A stretch of DNA of 37,390 nt from DAOPXV01 sp035352535 (lineage in GTDB: Bacteria; Muiribacteriota; UBA9980): positions 1 through 37,390 of the forward strand of contig CAZJFS010000029.1 in assembly GCA_964545075.1 (NCBI GenBank). Direction: 5' to 3'. This document shows, piece after piece, positions 8,748-15,575 of this stretch (the first letter of the stretch is position 1; every line of letters starts with the position of its first letter). Below the pieces are notes generated by a model. The model had not been told where the DNA came from. It was given only the letters and a program-made list of their open reading frames with translations, and ran no database searches. The position numbers were made by a program, and so were the translations under genes.

Positions 8748-9794
8748 TCAGCATCCTGAAACTTTAAACTTCGTCGGATGAATGTAGCCGGCCGAAAGAA
8801 GCATGTCGGCCATAAGTATGCGCATCATAGAAAGCGCCGCGCTCATGGCGCGGGGCGTGAAATTAACGTCGAATCTTCCGTCAAGCTTAAGCGTCGTATT
8901 TTTTCCTTTATAAAAATCTATGGTTTTCTGAGTTTTATATATCGAAGGCGTAGGCCGGACCGCGGCGCGCGCGATTATATCCATTCCATTTGATATTCCG
9001 CCGTTTATGCCGCCCGAATTATTCGAAGCGGACTTCAGTTTTTTACCGGCGCCGAAATATAAGCTGTCGTTAGACGACGAACCCTTCATTTTCGAGGTCG
9101 CGAATCCAGCGCCGGTTTCAACGCCGCAAATTCCGCCGATGCTGAAAAAATATGAGGCTATGAGCGAATCCAGCTTGTTAAAAACAGGTCCGCCAAGGCC
9201 GGCTGGAGCGTGTTTTACCGTGACCTCGAAGACGCCGCCGGTAGAATCTCCTTCTTCCCTGATATTTTCAATGGCTTCGAGAGCTTTTTTATGGCCCTTA
9301 GCCGAAGTCACGTCGATGCCGTAAAGCTCGACAAGCCGGCCCTCGATTTTTATTCCGGTAAAAGAGAGAATTTTCGACGCGACGGCCGCGGCCAGATGGC
9401 GCGATATGCACTCGCGGCCGGAGGCCCTTCCGCCGCCGCGAGGATCATATATCCCGTACCTGGAATAATAACCGAATTCCGCGTGCGACGGGCGCGCGAC
9501 GCCTTCGAAACCGAGATAGTCCGAAGAATCGGCGTCTTTGTTATAGACTATCATGGCGATAGGAGTTCCAAGCGCCTTGTTTTTATAAACTCCTGACAGG
9601 ATCTGAAATTCGTTCGGCTCTGTGCGTTTCGTTCTTAAAAGAGCGTGCTTTTTATCTTCGGCCAGATAAGAGGAAATGTCCTTTTCGAAAAGCGGAAGCC
9701 CGCCGGGGCAGCCGTCGATAACCACGCCAAGCGCCGCGCCATGGGATTCGCCAAAAGTCGTGACCTTGAATATTTCGCCAAAAGTGTTTGACAT
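8748..9794 (-). CDS. aroC: Chorismate synthase
   Basis: This 348-aa enzyme makes chorismate from 5-enolpyruvylshikimate 3-phosphate using reduced FMN, the last step of the shikimate pathway. The first family signature is FGESHGAALGVVIDG near the N-terminus. The second region is IYDPRGGGRASGRECISR, and the C-terminal region RFDVNFTPRAMSAALSM contains the conserved Arg. The start ATG at 9792-9794 is chosen because AGAGG sits about 6 bases upstream and the protein then begins MSNTFGE, as in the family. A frame extension to 9833 is not needed. No other aro gene is adjacent. A strong hairpin (9836-9873) lies just upstream. Confidence 0.96.
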   Translation of the reverse strand: MSNTFGEIFKVTTFGESHGAALGVVIDGCPGGLPLFEKDISSYLAEDKKHALLRTKRTEPNEFQILSGVYKNKALGTPIAMIVYNKDADSSDYLGFEGVARPSHAEFGYYSRYGIYDPRGGGRASGRECISRHLAAAVASKILSFTGIKIEGRLVELYGIDVTSAKGHKKALEAIENIREEGDSTGGVFEVTVKHAPAGLGGPVFNKLDSLIASYFFSIGGICGVETGAGFATSKMKGSSSNDSLYFGAGKKLKSASNNSGGINGGISNGMDIIARAAVRPTPSIYKTQKTIDFYKGKNTTLKLDGRFDVNFTPRAMSAALSMMRILMADMLLSAGYIHPTKFKVSGC

Positions 9795-9835
9795 TCTTGC
9801 CTCTTTCCGGCCGCGCAGGCGCGGGGCCGGCATAC

Positions 9836-9873
9836 ATTAAATAAACCGGCCTGCGACGGCCGGTTTATTTAAT
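9836..9873 (-). terminator. Strong hairpin between zinc-ribbon gene and aroC
   Basis: A perfect 16-bp inverted repeat (arms 9836-9851 and 9858-9873) encloses a 6-nt loop. It has a GC core (CCGGCC/GGCCGG) and AT outer arms, so the RNA end is U-rich on either strand. It lies 28 bp after the stop of the zinc-ribbon gene and 42 bp before the aroC start, and most likely ends the former's transcript. If transcription continues, it could act as an attenuator in the aroC leader. Confidence 0.75.
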
Positions 9874-9901
9874 ATCATGATTTAATTATATTCAACCGTT
9901 A

Positions 9902-10186
9902 TTATCTTTTAGCCTGGAAGCATTCGCGGCAATAAACGGGTTTTCCGGGAGTCGGAACGAAAGGAACGCGAGTGTCTTTTCCGCATTCTGAGCATTTTGT
10001 TTCCGTGAATTCTTTCTGACCTGACTGGTTAAACGAACCTTTTTTGCGCTTAGCGCGGCACTCCGGGCACCTTGTAGGCTCATTTTCAAAACCTTTTTCG
10101 CTGTAAAAATTCTGCTCGGAAACCGTAAAAACGAACTCTGATGAGCATTCCTTGCATACCAAATTTTTGTCCTGGAATTCTGCCAT
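9902..10186 (-). CDS. Small zinc-ribbon protein, CxxC-x17-CxxC type
   Basis: This 94-aa protein is built of two zinc-ribbon halves. The first pairs CKEC (near residue 11) with CPEC (near 39). The second pairs CSEC with CREC, separated by exactly 17 residues, the spacing that defines a widespread uncharacterised small protein family. It has no signal peptide or membrane segment, so it is cytoplasmic. The basic linker (RAKRKKGSFNQSGQ) would suit nucleic-acid binding, but no function is established. The ribosome site GGAGGG lies 6 bases before the ATG. It has its own consensus promoter and a structured leader (see those entries), suggesting strong expression with post-transcriptional control. 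Confidence 0.88.
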   Translation of the reverse strand: MAEFQDKNLVCKECSSEFVFTVSEQNFYSEKGFENEPTRCPECRAKRKKGSFNQSGQKEFTETKCSECGKDTRVPFVPTPGKPVYCRECFQAKR

Positions 10187-10292
10187 TTCTTACCCTCCAT
10201 TGTTATTAGAAAGAGATTTTTCATCGGGCCTGATGCACTTTTTCAAATATCTTTCACGATATGACAATGGAAAAAGGCACAGGTAAACGATT
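10187..10292 (-). promoter_or_regulatory. Structured 5' leader with potential ribosome-site sequestration
   Basis: The predicted transcript leader of the zinc-ribbon gene is about 106 nt. In the RNA, TCCATTGT (complement of 10264-10271) can pair with ACAATGGA (complement of 10196-10203), whose last bases begin the Shine-Dalgarno GGAGGG. A smaller hairpin with ATATC/GATAT arms (10247-10251 and 10258-10262) sits inside, followed by a CATC/GATG pair. This is compatible with a temperature- or ligand-responsive switch, but no known riboswitch class was recognised. Confidence 0.4.
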
Positions 10293-10298
10293 AACTTT

Positions 10299-10327
10299 AT
10301 TATATTTAAACGGCGGTCTTTTGTCAA
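10299..10327 (-). promoter_or_regulatory. Perfect sigma-70 consensus promoter
   Basis: On the minus strand the sequence reads TTGACA (10322-10327), a 17-bp spacer, then TATAAT (10299-10304). All 12 consensus bases and the optimal spacing are present. Transcription would start near 10292, giving the ~106-nt leader of the zinc-ribbon gene. This is the best promoter match seen in the window. Confidence 0.85.
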
Positions 10328-10457
10328 GAAGTTTTTTTAACGGCGCCGGTTTCCGAATTTTTTCAAAAAAATTATGGACTTTCACGAAAGAATGTTATAA
10401 ATTATCTGGCTCGCGATTTTTTAGCGAATGATTATGCCGACCGACTGGAGTACTTGA

Positions 10458-12791
10458 TTGAACGCATTCACTTTCCTCACTTTTTTTTCATTCATAATTT
10501 ATGTTTATCTTAGCGTATACGTTTTTTTTCTGGATAGAACTTCACGGCTGAACCGCGTTTTTGTCGTAATGACAACCGGGCTTGCCTGGAAAAGCTTCGC
10601 TTATATTTTTTTCCATTCGGCATCAAGCCCCGCCGAATGCCTTTACTGGTATAAAATAGGCGCTCTGGGCTGGAACATTCTTCCCGGCCTCGCCATTCAT
10701 TACGCGCTCATACTGGGCGAACGCAACGATTGGCTGAAAAAATGGCCGACATATTTCATAATTTATTCTCCCGGCGTCCTCTATCTTTTCCGCTTATGGC
10801 TCGGAGACGGTCTCAATGCTTCCGACTTTGTCCATCGGCTCAACTGGTCTATTGTCATGACTGAAGCCAACTTCGGCATTCTCTTTTTTTCAAAAATGTA
10901 TTTCGCTATCGGTTCCATAATATGCTTTTATTCGACGTGGCGCCTCGTACGGCGCCCGAAAATCTCCGCCAGGCAAAAAAAGCAGGCCGGCATATTATCA
11001 AAAACGATTTTTCTATCCGCTATAACGGGCATTACGACCGACATCGTCCTGCCTCTTATGAACTACCAGCAGCTTCCTCAGATGGCGCATATTTTCGTCG
11101 TTTTCTGGATACTCGGAATATGGTATGCTATAACCAGATATAGCTTTATGACGATAACCCCGGCGCTGGCTTCGGATGAAATGATTTCCAAAATATTCGA
11201 TATTTTGATACTTACGGCGCCAGACGGAACCGTTAAAAACGTCAACGCCCAGACCGTCATTATGAGCGAATACAGCGAAGAAGAACTTATCGCAAAACCG
11301 GCGAGCCTCCTCTTCAAAGCCGAACCTTTTTACGACTCTTTTTTCACATCCGACAAGATCGCGGATTACGTTATAAACATCGACCTCGTCACGAAATCAG
11401 GCGGTTCGATCCCTATAAACGCCACGTTCTCAAGAGTAAGAGATAAACTCGACGACATCGTCGGCGTCGTTATATGCGGGCACGACCTGCGGCCCATGAA
11501 CCGGCTTCGACACGAGATCAGCGAACGCAAGGCGGCCGAGGAAAAACTTCAAAACGCCCATGACGAACTGGAAATAAGAGTCAAGGCGCGCACCGCCGAA
11601 CTCGCCGTCACCAACGAGCAGCTTAAGGAAGAAATGCAAAAGCGGAAAAAAGCGGAACTCGAAATACTCAAGGCGTCAAAAATGGAGTCGCTCGGCATTT
11701 TAGCGGGCGGCATCGCGCACGATTTCAATAACCTTCTGGCCGGCATTTCAAACAATATTTCGCTCGCGAAAATGTTTTCAAAGGATAACGCCGACGTCAT
11801 CGAAAAGCTTTCCAGAGCCGAAGACGTGGCGCTGAGAGCCAAAAACCTTACAGCTCAGTTTCTCGCTTTTTCGAAAGGCGGAGTGCTTCGCAAGAATGTC
11901 ACCGATATCGCGCTCCTTCTAAAAAACTGCGCCGAATTTACCACGAGCGGATCGACCGTTAAATGCGAATTCGATATAGCTTCGGACCTGATGCGCGCCA
12001 ATATAGACGAAGATCAGATAAACCAGGTCTTCACCAATCTCATAATAAATGCGATGCAGGCGATGCAAAATAAAGGAAAGATCCTGATAAAAACCGAAAA
12101 TATTAACGGCGAAGATGCCGGAATATACGACATGGCCGCCGGAAAATATATTAAAATATCATTTACTGACAACGGCCCTGGCATTTCGCCTGAAAACCTT
12201 TCAAAGATATTCGATCCTTATTTCACTACCAAACCCACCGGCAGCGGGCTCGGCCTTACAAGCGTATTTTTGATCATCAAAAACCATGCGGGGCACGTCA
12301 ACGTAGAATCGCAGCCAGGCTCCGGAACGACATTTTACATATATCTCCCGGCGGCGCTCGAAAAAGCTGAGGCGGTGGAAACCGCGGGCGCAAAAAAAGT
12401 TTCGACGATATCCTGCAAAGTGCTCATCATGGACGATGAAGCGTCGATCAGAAATTCCGTGAAAGAGATACTCTCGTTATGGGGGTGTGACGTTGAAACC
12501 GCCAGGGACGGCTGCGAGGCGATAGAACTTTTTTCAAACGCTGAAAGCAAAGGCGAGCCTTTCGAAGTATTGATCTTCGATCTGTCCGTACCCGGCGGCA
12601 TGGGCGGAACGCAGGCGCTGTCGGAAATAATTAAGATCGCGCCAAATGTCAGGGCAATAGCGTCCAGCGGATACGTCGCCGACGCGTCTTCGTCGGATTA
12701 TCGCAAGAACGGCTTCAGATATTTTCTCCAAAAGCCTTACAGGATAATCGAACTCAATAACGTCATACAGAAATTATTAAATGAGCAATGA
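10458..12791 (+). CDS. 7TM hybrid histidine kinase with PAS and receiver
   Basis: This 777-aa membrane sensor has seven hydrophobic segments in residues 1-230, matching the N-terminal seven-helix sensor region of some kinases. It continues with a PAS domain (about 240-345) and a coiled coil (about 350-405). The kinase core has His421 in GGIAHDFNNLL, N-box NLIINAMQAM, G1 DNGPGIS, and GSGLGLTSV. The C-terminal receiver has phospho-Asp708 (LIFDLSVPGG) and Lys in LQKPYR. The signal is unknown. The start is a TTG at 10458-10460 with GGAG seven bases upstream. It stands alone with no DNA-binding regulator beside it, so its phosphorelay partner is elsewhere. It converges with the next gene, 12 bp apart. 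Confidence 0.92.
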   Translation: MNAFTFLTFFSFIIYVYLSVYVFFLDRTSRLNRVFVVMTTGLAWKSFAYIFFHSASSPAECLYWYKIGALGWNILPGLAIHYALILGERNDWLKKWPTYFIIYSPGVLYLFRLWLGDGLNASDFVHRLNWSIVMTEANFGILFFSKMYFAIGSIICFYSTWRLVRRPKISARQKKQAGILSKTIFLSAITGITTDIVLPLMNYQQLPQMAHIFVVFWILGIWYAITRYSFMTITPALASDEMISKIFDILILTAPDGTVKNVNAQTVIMSEYSEEELIAKPASLLFKAEPFYDSFFTSDKIADYVINIDLVTKSGGSIPINATFSRVRDKLDDIVGVVICGHDLRPMNRLRHEISERKAAEEKLQNAHDELEIRVKARTAELAVTNEQLKEEMQKRKKAELEILKASKMESLGILAGGIAHDFNNLLAGISNNISLAKMFSKDNADVIEKLSRAEDVALRAKNLTAQFLAFSKGGVLRKNVTDIALLLKNCAEFTTSGSTVKCEFDIASDLMRANIDEDQINQVFTNLIINAMQAMQNKGKILIKTENINGEDAGIYDMAAGKYIKISFTDNGPGISPENLSKIFDPYFTTKPTGSGLGLTSVFLIIKNHAGHVNVESQPGSGTTFYIYLPAALEKAEAVETAGAKKVSTISCKVLIMDDEASIRNSVKEILSLWGCDVETARDGCEAIELFSNAESKGEPFEVLIFDLSVPGGMGGTQALSEIIKIAPNVRAIASSGYVADASSSDYRKNGFRYFLQKPYRIIELNNVIQKLLNEQ

Positions 12792-12803
12792 GCGCCGCGC
12801 CCT

Positions 12804-13661
12804 TTAAAACGCGTATCTGAACGAAAGGCCCACGCCGGGCCGCTTCGTGCTCAGATCGATCTCCGTCGGCATTATGATATCCGTTTTAACTCCATTTTTA
12901 ATTTCATAGCCGTATCCGTCGTTATTCAGCCTGCAATTTGGAATGTAATCAAAATAAAGGCAGGCGGCGATCTCTTTACCATTCTTCAGTTTAAATCTTT
13001 TCCCGGCTTCGAGATCGAAAACGCCATAAAATTTGTGCTTATCGAACGTGCCGGTTTTCAAGCTCGAACTTCCGGGAAAATTTATTCCGTAAGTCGTTTC
13101 GGAGTGAAAATAAATATATCCCAGGCGCGCGGCAAAGCCGAATTCAAAGCCGGCGGCTTTCCACTTGTATTTCGGGCCGGCGCTGAGCGTCTTCGATGTG
13201 TATTCCTGCCTGAAATCGGCCTTCAAGGCCGTCGCGTTCGCCGCCGAATAGGGCGCAAGCGGAGTATTGATAAGCGAGGCCGTATGGTTGTCGAGAGCGC
13301 CATTGCCATAAGTCGTTGAAAACGCCATATCGAATTTATCGTTTATCTTTTTACCGTAATTTATTGAATAATATCCGATTAGCCTGTCGTTCCATGTTTT
13401 AAACCCGCCTGAACCGGGAGCGAGCGCGTTGACGAAAGCTGACAGCTGTTTTATTTCCGCGTTCGCCTTTTCAAGTTTCGGATAGGATACTACAGCCGAA
13501 AAAGTTATATTATCGAGGTATTCAGGCTTGATTTCAAGGGCCTTGCCATGAGTTTTCATGCTTACTTCCGCCGGACGCTCGAGAGCATACGCGGCGAATC
13601 CGTTAAATAACGATAACGACAACAGCACCGGTAATAACGATAAAACGCATATCTTTTTCAA
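12804..13661 (-). CDS. Secreted barrel-like protein, probable outer membrane
   Basis: This 285-aa protein has a signal peptide (MKKICVLSLLPVLLSLSLF, cleavage near AYA-LE). The mature part alternates aromatic and polar residues in strand-like runs, and the chain ends in GLSFRYAF, the terminal Phe typical of outer-membrane beta-barrels. Stretches such as RLIGYYSINYGKK, FEFGFAARLGYIYFHSETT and KIAACLYFDYIPN look like paired strands. It may be a transporter-like or autotransporter-domain-like barrel; no family was recognised. It starts at a TTG codon (13659-13661) with a strong GGAGGT six bases upstream. Its promoter region runs into the assembly gap. Confidence 0.72.
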   Translation of the reverse strand: MKKICVLSLLPVLLSLSLFNGFAAYALERPAEVSMKTHGKALEIKPEYLDNITFSAVVSYPKLEKANAEIKQLSAFVNALAPGSGGFKTWNDRLIGYYSINYGKKINDKFDMAFSTTYGNGALDNHTASLINTPLAPYSAANATALKADFRQEYTSKTLSAGPKYKWKAAGFEFGFAARLGYIYFHSETTYGINFPGSSSLKTGTFDKHKFYGVFDLEAGKRFKLKNGKEIAACLYFDYIPNCRLNNDGYGYEIKNGVKTDIIMPTEIDLSTKRPGVGLSFRYAF

Positions 13662-13688
13662 AGCGCTACCTCCATCTTCAGATAATTG

Positions 13689-13898
13689 AGTTTATCATTT
13701 ATAAAAAAAAGAAGCAACCCCAAATATGCGTTAGTACCGGTATNNNNNNNNNNNNNNNNNNNNNNNNNNNNNNNNNNNNNNNNNNNNNNNNNNNNNNNNN
13801 NNNNNNNNNNNNNNNNNNNNNNNNNNNNNNNNNNNNNNNNNNNAGTTTATCATTTATAAAAAAAAGAAGCAACCCCAAATATGCGTTAGTACCGGTAT
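13689..13898. other. Assembly gap of 100 Ns flanked by 55-bp identical ends
   Basis: Positions 13744-13843 are all N. The 55 bases before the gap (13689-13743) are identical to the 55 after it (13844-13898). This is how two contigs that end in the same k-mer look when a scaffolder joins them with a fixed spacer. The reading frame that spans the gap is an artefact. The real gap may be zero or negative in length. Confidence 0.9.
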
Positions 13899-14120
13899 AC
13901 AAATATCGGGTTCAACTTCCGGACGGCATCGCTCTTCGATAGGTTTTTATGCTTTTCTGGGATAGTTCGGTCTGACTCCCGGATAGGACCGGACTTCACC
14001 GCCAATAAATTTAAAGTCGCTTCCCGGCAGCGGTCTTCATAACATATTCAAAATTCATTGCAATTGCTGGCTGTTCTAATGATTGGAGGCGCTTCAATAT
14101 TTTATCGGCAAAAATATCGG
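13899..14120. other. Intergenic stretch without recognised gene
   Basis: Together with the gap, 13662-14120 holds no convincing coding frame. The segment right of the gap was searched by eye for tRNA arms, hairpins and promoters. A fragment resembling a T-loop (GGTTCAAC near 13910) has no matching acceptor stem. It is the downstream side of the NmrA-like gene, but no classical terminator was seen. Confidence 0.5.
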
Positions 14121-14981
14121 TTATTTCCAGGCGGCCGCGTAATCTTTAACGTATTGATCGAACGTAATGGGCGCCCTGCCAATAACCAGTTCCACATCCG
14201 CGGTCACGGGCGAGCAATGCCCCTGCCTGATTTTTCTGTGAAAATCCGCCCATCGCTCGATCAACTCGCCGGGAACCGCCGCCTTCATAAGCCCGGCCCG
14301 GGCCTCCGCTTCGCTGATCGGAACATAAGATATCCTTTTCCCCGAGGCGCCGGAAAGCTTTTCGACAACCTCGAAATAACTCAACGACTCCCTGCCGGTT
14401 AACGTATAGGCTTTATTGATATGGCCGGATCCGGTCAACGCCGCGAAACCCACGGCCGCTATGTCGCGCAAATCGATGAATGATATTTTCGCGTCGGCGG
14501 CCGGCAGGTGCAACGCCCCCGTAGCCTTAATATCTTGAAACATCGGTCCTGAGTCGAAATTCTGCATGAACCAGTTTGGCCTGAGATGGGTATATGAAAT
14601 GCCGGACGATTCAATATATTTTTCCAATATTCGCAACATGAAGGCGTCGTCCTTCTCGACACCCATAGCGGTTAACGCTACAATATGCCGGACGTTCGCC
14701 TTCTTCGCCTCGTCGACAAGCGGCATCGCGAATTTGTCGGAATGGTTATCGCCCGGGCGCACGGACAGAAAAATTTTATCGACGCCATCGACGGCCGCAA
14801 CGAAAGTCGAAGGGCGCTCATAATCAAATTCGACGGCTTCGACGGCGTTTTTAAATTTCGACAGGGCGGCGGGCGGATTTCTCGTCGCAACCCTCACGGA
14901 TTGGCCATCTTGAACAAGCAGCTTGACGAGTTCGCCGCCGGTCCTGCCCGTAGCCCCGATAACCAGTATTTTTTTTGACAT
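14121..14981 (-). CDS. NmrA-like NAD(P)-binding oxidoreductase
   Basis: This 286-aa member of the atypical short-chain dehydrogenase family opens with the dinucleotide motif VIGATGRTGGELVKLL. It carries VRHIVALTAMGVEK and the RPNWFMQNF stretch characteristic of the NmrA/quinone-reductase-2-like branch. Such proteins either reduce quinones or aldehydes, or act as redox sensors without catalysis; a clear YxxxK catalytic pair was not seen. It follows marR by 11 bp with GGGGGA just before the ATG, forming a two-gene operon. MarR proteins often control linked oxidoreductases in response to quinones, phenolics or other electrophiles, so a detoxification role is plausible. Confidence 0.85.
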   Translation of the reverse strand: MSKKILVIGATGRTGGELVKLLVQDGQSVRVATRNPPAALSKFKNAVEAVEFDYERPSTFVAAVDGVDKIFLSVRPGDNHSDKFAMPLVDEAKKANVRHIVALTAMGVEKDDAFMLRILEKYIESSGISYTHLRPNWFMQNFDSGPMFQDIKATGALHLPAADAKISFIDLRDIAAVGFAALTGSGHINKAYTLTGRESLSYFEVVEKLSGASGKRISYVPISEAEARAGLMKAAVPGELIERWADFHRKIRQGHCSPVTADVELVIGRAPITFDQYVKDYAAAWK

Positions 14982-14992
14982 GGAGTCCCCCT

Positions 14993-15457
14993 TTATTTTT
15001 CAAGAAATTTATCAACGTACTTTTCGAAATTTTCAAGTATCTCGATAAAATTAACGAACTGTTCCTCCGGTATGGTTTTCATGAATCTCGACAATTCCAG
15101 GTCCATTTCACCATGAAGTTCGTCGTGCGCCTTGAAAACTTTCCAGCCCTTTTCGGTCAGCGTAATATTTATTTCCTTGCTGTAACTTGCGCTCCGCTCC
15201 TTCAAAACATAATTCTTCGCTTCCAGTTTGCCGATTATCTGCGAGACCGCGCCCTTGGTTATGCCGAATAAATTGCATAAGCCGGTGACCGTGCCAGCGT
15301 ATTTTTTACCGATGGCCTCGATCGTATGAAGCTCGGCGGCGAAAAGCTTTTCGCCGGTCCCGAAGTCAACCGCTTTTTTTTCAAGCTTATTTAACTTGTT
15401 ATGGACCTTCGTAAAGCGTTTTAACATTTCTGAAATGACCTGATTTTTCTTATTCAT
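14993..15457 (-). CDS. MarR-family transcriptional regulator
   Basis: This 154-aa winged-helix repressor-type protein binds DNA as a dimer. The helix-turn-helix is GLCNLFGITKGAVSQIIGKLEAKNYV (split here as GLCNLFGITKGAVS and QIIGKLEAKNYV), followed by the wing with ERSASYSKEINITLTEKG. Helices at both ends form the dimer interface. The predicted promoter places the transcription start at or next to the ATG, so the mRNA may be leaderless; no ribosome site is visible. A 15-bp palindrome overlapping the promoter is the probable auto-operator. It drives the NmrA-like gene downstream. Confidence 0.9.
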   Translation of the reverse strand: MNKKNQVISEMLKRFTKVHNKLNKLEKKAVDFGTGEKLFAAELHTIEAIGKKYAGTVTGLCNLFGITKGAVSQIIGKLEAKNYVLKERSASYSKEINITLTEKGWKVFKAHDELHGEMDLELSRFMKTIPEEQFVNFIEILENFEKYVDKFLEK

Positions 15458-15463
15458 AAACTC

Positions 15464-15492
15464 AGTTTAGCACCTAAACCGAAAAAAGTCAA
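15464..15492 (-). promoter_or_regulatory. marR promoter with overlapping operator palindrome
   Basis: On the minus strand the -35 is TTGACT (15487-15492) and the -10 is TAAACT (15464-15469), with a 17-bp spacer. The palindrome GTTTAG-CAC-CTAAAC (15465-15479) covers the -10 and part of the spacer, a classic place for repression by MarR proteins. A second palindrome TAAACT-C-AGTTTA (15457-15469) overlaps it and reaches the start codon. Only 6 bases separate the -10 from the ATG. Confidence 0.65.
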
Positions 15493-15505
15493 GGTTAATC
15501 CGAAA

Positions 15506-15543
15506 TTTTTCATTCAAATTTAATATTAAAAAGCTGGTTGAAC
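15506..15543. repeat. 38-bp direct repeat, copy 1 (upstream of marR)
   Basis: This 38-bp segment is identical to 17847-17884 and in the same orientation. It contains the 12-bp palindrome TTTAATATTAAA. It lies 14 bp upstream of the predicted marR -35 box. The two copies bracket the chemoreceptor gene. Confidence 0.9.
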
Positions 15544-15575
15544 TTCACTCCACTTAGGGTATATAACGATTATCA

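Noticed and set aside
13699..13902. A 67-residue reading frame across the N run
   Set aside because: It spans 100 undefined bases and its two ends repeat the same 55-bp edge; it is an assembly artefact.
13905..13925. T-loop-like GGTTCAAC, considered as a tRNA end
   Set aside because: No complementary acceptor or anticodon stem could be drawn on either side.
14070..14085. A 14-base match (TGTTCTAATGATTG) between 14072-14085 and the complement of the TetR site-1 region
   Set aside because: It does not include both palindrome arms, and a few 14-base matches are expected by chance in a window this size.
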